DNA from: Acidimicrobiia bacterium
Lineage (GTDB): Bacteria; Actinomycetota; Acidimicrobiia; IMCC26256; PALSA-555
Direction: 5' to 3'
DNA length: 56,702 nt
Assembly (NCBI GenBank): GCA_035948415.1
Contig: DASZJD010000023.1
Location: 1-56,702, forward strand
The position numbers and the translations under genes were made by a program. The first letter of the stretch is position 1. Each line of letters begins with the position of its first letter. The notes below the pieces were generated by a model that saw only the letters and a program-made list of their open reading frames with translations, had not been told where the DNA came from and searched no databases. Below are positions 18,010-26,935 of this stretch, piece by piece.

Positions 18010-18581
18010 GCCCGCCACGCGAAGGAGTTCGTGATGATGCGCCATGGGTCGACGTTGTCGGCCGTGACCGGCGACGAGAGCGTCATTGCGACCCGCAGAC
18101 CGTTCCGCCAGAACTCGTAGCGCTGGACCTCGAGACGAGGCCGCTTCGCCGTCACCGGGTTCGGCGGTCCGTCGGCCCGGTAGCGCAGCAGTACCGCTGG
18201 TCCGGCCGAGCGCGTCACGGTCTGGATCGCCTCGAGCTGGAAGCCCGGAACCGAGGCGCCGAGTGACGCCAGCTCGCTGCTGCGTACCGACGCGGCGTCG
18301 GCTGCGCTCGGTGTCGGCATCGCCTCGACGCGCAAGGCGTTGAGGTTGTCGGCAAAGACCACGCCCCCAGGTGTCGCCGTCTGGGACCACCCTTCCGGCA
18401 CCTTGAGCGTGTAGCCGCTCGGAGACGAATAGACGATGTACGCCTGCGTGTCCGGGATGTCGCCCGCTGGCTTCACGTCCTGCTGGCTGTTGCTCGACGA
18501 CCCCCCTCCGCTACACGCCCCGAGCAGGACCGCCGCGATCAAGGACGTGCTGAGCCCAAGCAGGGCGGCACGATGATTCAT
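18006..18581 (-). CDS. Lipoprotein, first gene of the ABC operon
   Basis: The ATG at 18581 gives a 191-residue protein with a signal peptide and a clear lipobox: LSTSLIAAVLLGACSGGG, lipidated Cys at about residue 23, then a Gly/Ser linker. The mature domain (YTLKVPEGWSQTATPGGVVFADN, LRVEAMPTPSAADAASV, YRADGPPNPVTAKRPRLEVQRYEFWRNG) resembles PsbP/LpqN-like lipoproteins by its VPEGW motif and beta pattern; that is a weak resemblance. It probably acts as the extracytoplasmic partner or sensor of the transporter. Its start faces the response regulator gene across a 140-bp shared promoter region. Confidence 0.8.
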   Translation of the reverse strand: MNHRAALLGLSTSLIAAVLLGACSGGGSSSNSQQDVKPAGDIPDTQAYIVYSSPSGYTLKVPEGWSQTATPGGVVFADNLNALRVEAMPTPSAADAASVRSSELASLGASVPGFQLEAIQTVTRSAGPAVLLRYRADGPPNPVTAKRPRLEVQRYEFWRNGLRVAMTLSSPVTADNVDPWRIITNSFAWRA

Positions 18582-18721
18582 CACGGGCCTCCGGGACGTC
18601 GTCGAGTACGGCGATGCGACCGTACGGGCCGCTCCGTCATCGGACACCCGCCCGAAGGTCAATGGAACGTAAAACCGTCAGACGCGGCGTCCTCGAACGG
18701 CACCCGTCGTACCCTGTTGCC

Positions 18722-19414
18722 GTGGGCGACGAGCGGATTCTCGTTGTCGAAGATGACGAATCGATCGGCCGAACGGTCTCACGCGCCCTGGAGAGCAACG
18801 GCTACGCCGTCGAGTGGCTCACCGCGGGTGCCGGCGCAGTGGCGGTCGCCGAGACCTGGCCGCCGCAGCTGATACTCCTCGATCTCGGCCTTCCTGACCT
18901 CGACGGAGTCGAGCTGTGCCGCCGGCTGCGGGCGGCGGGCGTCGGCGCCACGATCATGATGATCACGGCCCGGCGCGAGGAGATCGACGTCGTGGTCGGC
19001 CTCGACGCTGGCGCCGACGACTACGTCACGAAGCCGTTTGGCCTCGCCGAGCTCCTGGCGCGCGTTCGAGCCCATCTTCGTCGTCCGAGTGCCGACGACC
19101 CGCGGCGGCTGGCCGTCGCCGGGCTCGAGATTGATCTCGACGCCCGCCGCGTCTGGGTGTGCGGCGAGGAGGTCCAACTGCGGACGAAGGAGTACGACCT
19201 CCTCGCGCTCCTCGCCACTGAGGCGGGCCGCGTTGTTACGCGCGACCAGATCATGCGCGGTGTCTGGGACGAGAACTGGTACGGACCGACGAAGACTCTG
19301 GATATGCACGTGTCCGCGCTGCGACGCAAGTTGCGCGCCGCCGACGGTGCGAGCGCGCCAGTTGCGCGCATCACCACGCTGCGGGGAGTCGGATACCGCC
19401 TCGAGCTCCCGTGA
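18722..19414 (+). CDS. OmpR/PhoB-family response regulator
   Basis: This 230-residue regulator starts at GTG (VGDERILVVEDDESIG). The receiver domain has the acidic pair EDD, the phospho-acceptor Asp in LLDLGLPDLDG, Thr in MMITARRE and Lys in DDYVTKPFG. The C-terminal winged helix contains QLRTKEYDLLALLATEAGRVVTRDQIM and ends RGVGYRLELP. Its stop overlaps the kinase start (GTGA). Divergent orientation to the lipoprotein-ABC operon suggests it controls that operon, as in many sensor/transporter pairs; this is inference. Confidence 0.92.
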   Translation: MGDERILVVEDDESIGRTVSRALESNGYAVEWLTAGAGAVAVAETWPPQLILLDLGLPDLDGVELCRRLRAAGVGATIMMITARREEIDVVVGLDAGADDYVTKPFGLAELLARVRAHLRRPSADDPRRLAVAGLEIDLDARRVWVCGEEVQLRTKEYDLLALLATEAGRVVTRDQIMRGVWDENWYGPTKTLDMHVSALRRKLRAADGASAPVARITTLRGVGYRLELP

Positions 19415-20721
19415 GACGGCGGATCCTCGTCGCCATCGTGGTGGTGACCGCGATCGCGGTCGTCCTCTTCGCAGTTCCGCTCGCGTTCGCGGTCGCAAAC
19501 CTCTACCACAACGAGGAGATCGTCCGCCTCGAACGCGAGGCCGCAGCCGCGGCCGGACACGTTCCTGTTGAATTTCCGACCAGCGCGGACGCCGTCGAGC
19601 TGCCGACCCTTCAGGCCCCCCGTGTGGTGGCGTTCTACGACCGGACGGGTCGCCGGGTCGCAGGAACCGGCCCGGGTACGGCGGACCGGTCGGTACGAGA
19701 AGCGTTACGAGGCGGCGTCCACGATGCCACCACGTCCGGGACTTTGGTGGCCGCGGTGCCGCTGACGCGGGGCGAACAAGTCGTCGGGGTCATCCGCGCC
19801 GCCTCTCCCGTCAGCATCGTCGACGATCGGACGCGCCGAGCCGTCTTGCTCATGGCTGCCATCGGCGCCGCGGTCGTCGCCATCAGCGCCGCGATCGCGG
19901 CGTGGCAGGCTCGCCGCCTCGCCCGACCGGTCGGTGCCCTCGGGCGTACCGCCACGGCATTGGGCCACGGCGACTTCACCGTCCGCAGCGAGCCCGCGGG
20001 CGTCGCCGAGGTGGACGCGGTGTCCGAGGCGCTCAACAGCACCGCCGAGCGGCTCGACCAGATGCTCTCCCGAGAGCGTGCGTTCAGCGAAGATGCGTCT
20101 CATCAGCTCCGAACGTCCTTGGCCGGGCTGCGGCTGATCCTCGAAGCGGCGCGGCTCGATCCGACGCTTGATCGCGCGACCGTGTTGCGCGAAACGGAAG
20201 CCCAGATCGAACGTCTCGAGGAGACGCTCGACGAGCTCCTCGCCCTTGCCCGTGGTGCTCCTGCTCAACGAGAGCCGATCGACCTCGAACCCGTGATCGA
20301 CGAGCTGGCATCGAACTGGACCGGACGGCTCGCCTCGCAAGGCCGTCCCCTCCGCGTCGTCACCGAACCCGACCTCCCCGCCGCCGGGGTCGCGGCCGGT
20401 GCGGTCCGCCAGGTCCTCGACGTCCTGCTCGACAACGCCGTTCGTCACGGCGCCGGCACGATCACCGTGGAGAGCCACGCTGTTGCGCGGGGCCTGGTCA
20501 TCAACGTGGAGGATGAGGGGGCCGGAATCGCTGGTGATGCCGAGCACGTGTTCCAGCGGCGTGGCCGGGGGGCGCGGGACCACGGCATCGGCCTTGCACT
20601 GGCCCGGTCCCTCGCCGAGGCTGAAGGCGGGAAACTGCAGGTCTCGCGCACCGGACCGGGCCCGGTCTTCTCGCTGTTCCTTCCGCAGGCCACCGTCTCC
20701 GCCGATCCCGTGACCTCCTGA
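19411..20721 (+). CDS. Sensor histidine kinase (HAMP, HisKA, HATPase)
   Basis: This is a 436-residue membrane kinase. Membrane segment 1 lies near residues 5-28 (AIVVVTAIAVVLFAVPLAFAV) and segment 2 near 147-168 (MAAIGAAVVAISAAIAAW), flanking an extracytoplasmic sensor of about 115 residues. HAMP follows, then the H-box SEDASHQLRTSLAGL with the phospho-His, the N-box LLDNAVRHG, G1 VEDEGAGI and G2 HGIGLALARSL. It is translationally coupled to the response regulator by a GTGA overlap. The likely signal is the substrate or the target stress of the divergent ABC system, inferred only from location. Confidence 0.9.
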   Translation: MRRRILVAIVVVTAIAVVLFAVPLAFAVANLYHNEEIVRLEREAAAAAGHVPVEFPTSADAVELPTLQAPRVVAFYDRTGRRVAGTGPGTADRSVREALRGGVHDATTSGTLVAAVPLTRGEQVVGVIRAASPVSIVDDRTRRAVLLMAAIGAAVVAISAAIAAWQARRLARPVGALGRTATALGHGDFTVRSEPAGVAEVDAVSEALNSTAERLDQMLSRERAFSEDASHQLRTSLAGLRLILEAARLDPTLDRATVLRETEAQIERLEETLDELLALARGAPAQREPIDLEPVIDELASNWTGRLASQGRPLRVVTEPDLPAAGVAAGAVRQVLDVLLDNAVRHGAGTITVESHAVARGLVINVEDEGAGIAGDAEHVFQRRGRGARDHGIGLALARSLAEAEGGKLQVSRTGPGPVFSLFLPQATVSADPVTS

Positions 20722-20747
20722 CAATTCCTCGGTCGTCCAGGGCCGGC

Positions 20748-20773
20748 GAGTCGCGTCCCGAATGCTGCGAGTC
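20748..20773. repeat. Degenerate copy of the dispersed 27-bp palindrome
   Basis: Arms GAGTCGCG and TGCGAGTC surround 10 bases, 27 bp after the kinase stop codon. Compared with the family consensus one base in each arm is changed and the spacer is one base short. It is assigned because of its arm similarity and its intergenic, post-stop location. Confidence 0.35.
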
Positions 20774-20888
20774 GTTGACTGCGGCCACCAGCGGCTAGCC
20801 TGACGTCTTCGCTTCGATCGTGGCGCACGGGCGCCGCTGCACTGCTCCAGACCTCGGCGGTGTGCGAATCCAGCACTTCGGGGGAGCC

Positions 20889-21560
20889 GTGCAGATCAAC
20901 CCACGCCAGCCTGAGTCCGAGGTCCAAGCCGTCGAACCGGTCGCGCTGCCATCCCTGGCTCAAGTTGCGCGCCGGGCGGTGCCACAGGTCGTCGACGGGG
21001 CTCTCCTTCCTCTCGCACTGTTCCTGCTGATGGATGCATTCGTCGGCCTCGGCATGGCGATGGCGGCCGGTCTCAGCTGGTCCGGCTTCGCGATCATGCG
21101 CCGGGTGGCGAGGAGTCGACGAGTTCCCTCGATGGTGATCCTCGGGACCGCGATGCTTCTCGTTCGGTCCACGCTCGCGTTGACGACCGGCAGTGCCTTC
21201 CTCTACTTCCTCCAGCCGACCATCGGGACTGCCGTCGTGGGGCTGGCGTTCCTGTGCTCCGTGCCGGCAGGAAGACCGCTCGCGCGTCGGTTCGCCGGGG
21301 ACTTCTTGACGCTGCCCAGCGATCTTCTCCGCGCTCCGTACGTGCATCGGTTCTTCGTTCATAACTCGATGATGTGGGCGGTCGTCGGTCTCTTCAACGC
21401 CGCCGCTGCGTACTGCTTGCTCATCACGTTGGCGACGGCCACATTCGCTGTTACTCAGACGATGTTGTCGATCCTCGTCACGGTCCTTGCCGTGGGGGCA
21501 TCGATCTTGTGGTTCCGCAGCTCGATCTGCCGTCATCGCCCCATCACCGTGGGCATCTGA
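20889..21560 (+). CDS. VC0807-like multi-pass membrane protein
   Basis: This protein of about 223 residues has roughly six hydrophobic segments. Recognisable pieces are VVDGALLPLALFLLMDAFVGLGMAMAAGLSW, YFLQPTIGTAVVGLAFLCSVPAGRPLARRFAGDFLTLP and VGLFNAAAAYCLLI. The C-S-V-P-A-G-R-P-L-A-R-R segment is typical of the VC0807 family, distant relatives of intracellular septation protein A. Function is unknown. Start choice is open: GTG at 20889 follows GGGGGAG closely, and GTG at 20820 adds 23 residues without obvious similarity. Confidence 0.65.
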   Translation: MQINPRQPESEVQAVEPVALPSLAQVARRAVPQVVDGALLPLALFLLMDAFVGLGMAMAAGLSWSGFAIMRRVARSRRVPSMVILGTAMLLVRSTLALTTGSAFLYFLQPTIGTAVVGLAFLCSVPAGRPLARRFAGDFLTLPSDLLRAPYVHRFFVHNSMMWAVVGLFNAAAAYCLLITLATATFAVTQTMLSILVTVLAVGASILWFRSSICRHRPITVGI

Positions 21561-21781
21561 GGCTGGCGCCCTCGACGGACTACCGGCGGCGGGAACATCC
21601 CATGATGCGCCCGATGCTGCCGCGCGGGACAGAGGCCGCCGAGGGCTCTCGAGTCCGCGCACTGGCGCTCGGGCCGGAGGCCCAGCCCGGGTGACGTGAG
21701 TTCGACGCTTTCGAACCGGCGCCCGCAGCGGTCCAACGTGAGAGAGTGTGTCGTCGACGGAGATCAATCCGGGTCGGATCA

Positions 21782-22705
21782 ATGGCGAATCGTACGGATC
21801 TGGAGTTCACCTACTCGCTGATTGATCGCATCTTTCGACTGAGCCTGGGAGAGCTGGCTGACTTCAGCGGCGCCAAGTACGACGGTGACTTCGCGCTCAC
21901 CCTGGAAGCTGCGCAACGCCGCAAGCACGACTACGTCGCCGAGCAGGTCGGGATTGGACCGGGCCGGCGTGTCCTGGACCTCGGGTGCGGGTGGGGTCCA
22001 CTGCTGGACGTGGTCCGGAGCCGTGGCGGAATCGGGGTCGGCGTCTCGCTGTCGTCCGCGCAGGTCGCCGCCTGCCGGCGCCATGGCCTCGAGGCCCACC
22101 TCTTCGACGTACGGCACCTGGAGCGCGACAGCTTCGGCACCTTCGATGCCGTGGTCAGCCTCGGGGCGTTCGAGCATTTCTGTTCCCCGGATGACTTCAT
22201 CGCTGGCCGCCAGGAAGAGACCTACCGCGACATCTTCGCCCGTGTCGCGAGCGTGCTCCCAGCAGGTGGGCGCCTCTACCTCCAGTCGATGGTGTTCGGG
22301 CCAAACATGATCCCGGTTGACGGCGTCGACATCGGAGCTCCGCGGGAATCGGACGCGTGGTACCTCGCGCTCCTGGGGCGACAGTTCCCCGGCTCGTGGC
22401 TTCCACTCGGACCAGAGCAGATCATCAGGAGCGCGGAGCCTGCCTTCGGCCTGGTGTCGAGTTCCAATGGCCGACTCGACTACATCGAGACGATTCGGCA
22501 GTGGCGAGCGCGGTTCGCGGCGCCGAGCTTGAGAAAGTCGTTGCTGAAGCTCCAGCTTCTCCCACGCTGGCTCACCAGCCGTGACTTTCGACTGGCATTC
22601 ACGTCGGGTGTCAGTTCGAACACCGTGTGCTTCGAACGAAAGCTGCTCGATCACTACCGATTGGTGTTCGAAAAGCGGGGTACGCCGGCATCGACCGGCG
22701 TGTAG
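21782..22705 (+). CDS. Class I SAM-dependent methyltransferase, cyclopropane-fatty-acid synthase-like
   Basis: The 307-residue protein begins MANRTDLEFTYSLIDRIFR. The SAM-binding motif I is GRRVLDLGCGWGPLLDVVRS, followed by GVGVSLSSAQVAACRRHG and the VSLGAFEHF motif, a substitution within the VSIGMFEHVG pattern of mycolic-acid/CFA synthases. Related enzymes use SAM to form cyclopropanes or add methyl groups on unsaturated acyl chains of phospholipids. It lacks the N-terminal lipid-binding region of full CFA synthases (about 380 residues), so it is a short mycolate-type enzyme. The ATG at 21782 is chosen over the longer frame start at 21746. Confidence 0.85.
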   Translation: MANRTDLEFTYSLIDRIFRLSLGELADFSGAKYDGDFALTLEAAQRRKHDYVAEQVGIGPGRRVLDLGCGWGPLLDVVRSRGGIGVGVSLSSAQVAACRRHGLEAHLFDVRHLERDSFGTFDAVVSLGAFEHFCSPDDFIAGRQEETYRDIFARVASVLPAGGRLYLQSMVFGPNMIPVDGVDIGAPRESDAWYLALLGRQFPGSWLPLGPEQIIRSAEPAFGLVSSSNGRLDYIETIRQWRARFAAPSLRKSLLKLQLLPRWLTSRDFRLAFTSGVSSNTVCFERKLLDHYRLVFEKRGTPASTGV

Positions 22706-22779
22706 TGACGGCCTGACCGCGCGGCCCGCTCGAACGCACGCCACAGGACCATGACCCGACGAGCGGTGTGTGGTCAATC

Positions 22780-22788
22780 TGCTACACT
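22780..22788 (+). promoter_or_regulatory. Candidate extended -10 promoter of the helicase gene
   Basis: The sequence TGC-TACACT matches the extended -10 form TGnTAnnnT. A good -35 at the usual distance is not evident. It would give a leader of about 180 nt before the helicase ATG at 22974, consistent with long cold-regulated leaders. Confidence 0.3.
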
Positions 22789-22802
22789 GGTGTTGTTCAC
22801 CG

Positions 22803-22826
22803 GGGCCTTGCCTGTACGCGAGGCCC
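22803..22826 (+). other. Hairpin in the helicase leader
   Basis: GGGCCT at 22803-22808 pairs with AGGCCC at 22821-22826 around a 12-base loop. If the promoter at 22780 is right, this hairpin is near the 5' end of the mRNA. It may stabilise the message or respond to temperature or helicase level; nothing more can be shown from sequence. Confidence 0.35.
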
Positions 22827-22973
22827 GTGAGCACCGCAGCGCGCAGGGTTACTGCTCGCACGCCGCACCGGCCTTCCGTCGCCAGTCCGAGTCGGGCGCG
22901 TCAAGGAAAGACTGTCGCCCGGCGAGAACTGATCCGCGGCGGCTCACGGGCTGGCGCAACGGAGACAACCTGA

Positions 22974-24362
22974 ATGACTGAAACGTTCGCCGATCTCGGG
23001 GCACCTGACGATCTCGTCAGGGCTCTGGATCAGCGCGGCATCCGAACCCCGTTCCCGGTGCAGCGTCTGACCATGACCGCTGGCTGTGCCGGGCGCGACC
23101 TGGCGGCCCAGGCGCCCACGGGCTCCGGCAAGACAATCGCATTCGGTGTCCCGCTCGTCGCCCGGCTCACCGCCGCTGCCCCCTCCAAGCCCACCGGTCT
23201 CGTGCTCGTGCCGACCCGAGAGCTCGCCGCCCAGGTGCGGCACGAGCTCGAATGGCTCGGCGCCCCGCGCCAGCTGCGCGTGTCCACCCTCTACGGCGGT
23301 GTCGGCTTCGGACCCCAGCGCGCCGCGCTGCGCCGTGGCGTCGACGTCGTGGTCGCCTGCCCGGGTCGGCTGACGGATCTGGTCCAGCAGGGCGATGTGG
23401 ATCTCGGCGAGGTCGAGATCGTCGTGATCGACGAAGCAGACCGCATGGCAGACATGGGCTTCCTGCCCGTCGTACGCCGGCTGCTGGATCGCACGCCCAC
23501 CACGCGGCAGACGATGCTGTTCTCGGCGACGCTTGACGGCCCGGTCAAGGCACTGTGGCGCCGCTACCAGCGTGACCCGATGCGGTACTCGGTCGGAGCG
23601 CAACCCGACCAGCGGTCTCGGGCCACCCACGTGTTCTGGGACGCGCCCCGCTCGCACCGACTCCGGCTGTGCGCCGACGTGGTCTCGGCGGCCGGATCGA
23701 CGATCGTGTTCTGCCGTACCAAACGTGGCACCGACCACCTGGCGCGGAAGCTCGGGGCGCTTGGGGTGCGGACCGCCGCGATCCACGGCAACCGCTCGCA
23801 AGTCCAGCGCGACCGAGCCTTACGCGCGTTCGCTGGCGGTCAGGTGGAGGCGCTGGTCGCGACGGACGTTGCTGCTCGTGGCCTGCACGTCGACGACGTC
23901 GCGTGCGTCGTGCACTGGGACCCACCGGCGGACGCCACGGATTACACGCATCGCTCGGGCCGGACCGCGCGCGCCGGCGCCGCCGGCGTGGTGGTCTCCC
24001 TCGTATCGCCCGAACAGCACGGCGTTGTCGCGCCGCTTCAAAAGGAGCTCGGTCTCGGGTCGCGTCTCACGAAGCCCGACACCAGCGTCTTCGACAGGGC
24101 TCGCCGCCAGGCGGGCGTCCGGTCTCGCTCAGGAGGGGACCAAAATGGCCAAGAACCAACGCACGACATTCGGCAAGCTTCAACGAGAACGCGCTCGCCA
24201 GGCCAAGCAGGCCGAGAAACGCGAGCGACGACGGGCACGGCGCGCCGGCGAGGAGCCAATCGACGGTCCCGCGTCGGCAGGCCCTCCGACCGCCGCCGAG
24301 CCGGACAGCATCGGACCGGGCAGCGAGGCGCTCGGGGGCGCCGGGAGCAGCGGGGAGCCTGA
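22974..24362 (+). CDS. DEAD-box RNA helicase
   Basis: This is a 462-residue frame starting at ATG with GGAGA 8 bases upstream. Helicase motifs are complete: Q-motif PFPVQ, motif I APTGSGKT, Ia VPTRELAAQ, II DEAD, III SAT, and VI HRSGRTARAG. They unwind short RNA duplexes in ribosome assembly and mRNA decay. The conserved helicase domain ends near residue 370 (SLVSPEQHGVVAPLQKELGL). The remaining 80 or so residues are Arg-rich and low in complexity. They overlap, in another frame, the well-conserved small protein at 24145. The last part may therefore be a chance extension, a nucleic-acid-binding tail, or the result of a lost stop codon. Confidence 0.9.
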   Translation: MTETFADLGAPDDLVRALDQRGIRTPFPVQRLTMTAGCAGRDLAAQAPTGSGKTIAFGVPLVARLTAAAPSKPTGLVLVPTRELAAQVRHELEWLGAPRQLRVSTLYGGVGFGPQRAALRRGVDVVVACPGRLTDLVQQGDVDLGEVEIVVIDEADRMADMGFLPVVRRLLDRTPTTRQTMLFSATLDGPVKALWRRYQRDPMRYSVGAQPDQRSRATHVFWDAPRSHRLRLCADVVSAAGSTIVFCRTKRGTDHLARKLGALGVRTAAIHGNRSQVQRDRALRAFAGGQVEALVATDVAARGLHVDDVACVVHWDPPADATDYTHRSGRTARAGAAGVVVSLVSPEQHGVVAPLQKELGLGSRLTKPDTSVFDRARRQAGVRSRSGGDQNGQEPTHDIRQASTRTRSPGQAGRETRATTGTARRRGANRRSRVGRPSDRRRAGQHRTGQRGARGRREQRGA

Positions 24363-24369
24363 CGCCTGA
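24145..24369 (+). CDS. Small basic conserved protein, overlaps the helicase frame
   Basis: This is a 74-residue protein beginning MAKNQRTTFGKLQRERARQ and continuing with a strongly basic helix (QAEKRERRRARRAG), then a Gly/Pro/Ser-rich acidic tail. ATG 24145 has an excellent ribosome binding site, AGGAGGGGA, 6 bases upstream. The sequence resembles small MAK-x-QRTTF-x-K-LQRER proteins of actinobacteria, of unknown function, probably RNA- or ribosome-associated. It overlaps the C-terminal 218 bp of the helicase frame in a different reading frame, which is unusual; one of the two reading frames must carry relaxed constraint. Confidence 0.7.
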   Translation: MAKNQRTTFGKLQRERARQAKQAEKRERRRARRAGEEPIDGPASAGPPTAAEPDSIGPGSEALGGAGSSGEPDA

Positions 24370-24381
24370 GCAGTGCTGACT

Positions 24382-24406
24382 CGCGGCATCGCCATGCGAT
24401 GCCGCG
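24382..24406. terminator. Strong hairpin between convergent genes
   Basis: An 11-bp perfect stem (24382-24392 with 24396-24406) closes on the 3-base loop CAT. It lies 12 bp after the small basic protein's stop and 41 bp before the end of the sigma gene on the other strand, so it can terminate both. There is no U-tract, which is usual at high GC. Its flanks also carry GACTCGCG (24378-24385) and CGCGGCCC (24403-24410), similar to the arms of the dispersed repeat. Confidence 0.7.
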
Positions 24407-24447
24407 GCCCGCACGCCGCCAGCCGCACCACACGACATTCGAGCCGA

Positions 24448-25392
<945 letters not shown>

Positions 25393-25434
25393 GAGACCTT
25401 TCGCTTGTGACAGCAAACGCTGCCGGATCCGAGC

Positions 25435-25461
25435 GTGTGGCCGAGCGTGGCTCGACCACAC
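25435..25461 (-). terminator. Hairpin after the cold-shock gene
   Basis: Arms GTGTGG-C-CGAGC and GCTCG-A-CCACAC pair with one mismatch around a GTG loop, starting 9 bp after the cold-shock protein stop. No T-run follows, so read-through into the sigma gene may be partial, which would fit attenuation rather than full termination. Confidence 0.5.
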
Positions 25462-25469
25462 TGCTCGGA

Positions 25470-25670
25470 CTAGATCGGGCGAACGTTCTGAGCTTCCTCG
25501 CCCTTCTTCCCGGGGCCGACGTCGAACTCGACGCGTTGCCCCTCCTGCAGGGTCTTGAAGCCCGAGCCCTGGATCGCAGAGAAGTGGACGAACACGTCGT
25601 CCCCCTGCTCGCGCGAGATAAAGCCGTAGCCCTTCTGATCGTTAAAGAACTTCACAGTGCCTGTTGCCAA
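25470..25670 (-). CDS. Cold-shock protein (CspA family)
   Basis: The protein reads (M)[32 protein letters not shown] and so on to VRPI, 66 residues, the canonical size. RNP1 (KGYGFI) and RNP2 (VFVHF) of the nucleic-acid-binding OB fold are intact. The start is TTG at 25670; an in-frame GTG at 25694 would add eight residues absent from the family. AAGGA lies 11 bases upstream of the TTG. Cold-shock proteins act as RNA chaperones. The 436-bp gap upstream can hold a long leader as seen for many cold-shock genes. Confidence 0.9.
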   Translation of the reverse strand: MATGTVKFFNDQKGYGFISREQGDDVFVHFSAIQGSGFKTLQEGQRVEFDVGPGKKGEEAQNVRPI

Positions 25671-26106
25671 CGGAATCCACGTCCTTCTCTTCACCGGGAC
25701 GGTCCGATTGACACGACCTCGGCCTCACCCAGTCTACGCCAGAACGGCGGCCTTTGAGGCAAGGAGCGCAAGCATGGTCCTGGTTCTGGAGCGGAGGTCC
25801 GAAAATCGAGGGTGGCCGACGCAACCGTCGGGACTCGTCCCGCCGGCGGTCTGCACTGACCCCGGTCCAACCCGCGGCGTGGCCGCCGCTCCCGCCCTCG
25901 AGGCGACCACGATCCGTCACATCGGCTGATGCACGACGGGAGGCCTGTCGTGGTGAACGAGCGACCTGATATTTTCGCGATCCACGGCTGGTGATGAGCC
26001 GACGAGGTACTGCTGAGCCGACCGATTGGCCTCCGCCAGACCAACCTCCGGGCGTGCATGCGCATGAATGGCGCCAGCCAAGGGGAGCTTCGAAGGAAGA
26101 CCAACC
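25671..26106. other. Long gap between the cold-shock gene and STAS gene
   Basis: In these 436 bp I can support no gene. The region is divergent: it should hold the promoter and probable 5' leader of the cold-shock gene on one side and the promoter of the STAS-kinase pair on the other. No clear palindrome or repeat is visible. Confidence 0.4.
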
Positions 26107-26445
26107 ATGCGACCGTTCTCCGTTTTTACCGGTGCTCATGACCACCGTGTCGCGCTCCAGGGCGAGATCGACATGTCCAACGCGCCGGAGCTTCAGGAGG
26201 CGCTCCTGGAGCTGAATGGTGATGTCGTCATTGACTGCTCAGAGCTGCAGTTCATCGACTCGACGGGCTTGAACGTCTTAGCCAGGGTTCACAAGCGACT
26301 GGCAGCGCGCGGCGACCATCTCACGATCGAGTCGGTTCCTCCCTCGTGCCAGCGGGTCTTTCAGATTGCTGGGCTTGATCGGGTGCTCGACTTCGGTGGA
26401 TCCCCGCGCCCGGGTCCCAGCGGCTCGACGCGACCAGCGGAGTGA
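26107..26445 (+). CDS. STAS-domain anti-anti-sigma factor (SpoIIAA/RsbV-like)
   Basis: This 112-residue protein starts at ATG 26107 with AAGGAAGA upstream. The STAS domain is typical: VALQGEIDMSNAPELQEAL, VVIDCSELQFIDSTGLNVLARVH (Ser of DSTG is the phosphorylated residue), then VPPSCQRVFQIAGLDRVL. These antagonists bind anti-sigma kinases to release sigma factors. The gene is followed 112 bp later by an anti-sigma-type ATPase. No sigma gene of the SigB/SigF class is adjacent, so the target sigma may be encoded elsewhere. Confidence 0.85.
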   Translation: MRPFSVFTGAHDHRVALQGEIDMSNAPELQEALLELNGDVVIDCSELQFIDSTGLNVLARVHKRLAARGDHLTIESVPPSCQRVFQIAGLDRVLDFGGSPRPGPSGSTRPAE

Positions 26446-26557
26446 GCCGTCCTCGGCCGATGCCCCCTTCCGGGGCGACGGGCCTTGTATCCCGGGCACC
26501 GAGGGGGAGCAGCGCACCTGGGATTTGGCGAGCCCGCCCCTGGGAACAACGGAGGGC

Positions 26558-26935
26558 GTGCCCGGCGATGTTCGCGTCACCGTCGACCCCAACCGCGAGG
26601 CCCCGCGGAGAGCACGTGCCCTGCTGACGGACCTGCTCGTCGAGTCCGACCAAGAGACCTCAGCGAGCCGAGCAGCCGTGGTGGTCAGCGAGCTGGTGAC
26701 CAACGCTGTCGTACACGCGCGGCCGCCGGTGGAGATCAGGGCCTGCGTCAAAGGATCGGCGCTGCACGTCGAGGTGACGGACCAGAGCTCGAGTCCGCCC
26801 CGCACGCTCCGACGTCACAACCACGATCCAGGCGGCTTGGGCCTCTCGCTCGTCGACGCTCTCGCCGACCGATGGGGCTACGAGATGGGTCCCGGGAACG
26901 TCAAGACCGTCTGGTTCGAGATCGACTCGCCCTAG
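26558..26935 (+). CDS. Anti-sigma regulatory factor kinase (HATPase, RsbW/SpoIIAB-like)
   Basis: The core of about 125 residues has the GHKL ATP-binding motifs: VVVSELVTNAVVHA (N-box), VEVTDQSSSPP and GGLGLSLVDALADRWGYE (G box). It lacks a histidine-kinase H-box, so it is a stand-alone serine-kinase-type anti-sigma factor like RsbW. The start is uncertain; GTG at 26558 with GGAGG two bases away is taken, while the frame is open upstream to 26366. With the STAS protein just upstream it forms a partner-switching pair: the kinase phosphorylates the STAS serine and sequesters a sigma factor. Confidence 0.75.
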   Translation: MPGDVRVTVDPNREAPRRARALLTDLLVESDQETSASRAAVVVSELVTNAVVHARPPVEIRACVKGSALHVEVTDQSSSPPRTLRRHNHDPGGLGLSLVDALADRWGYEMGPGNVKTVWFEIDSP

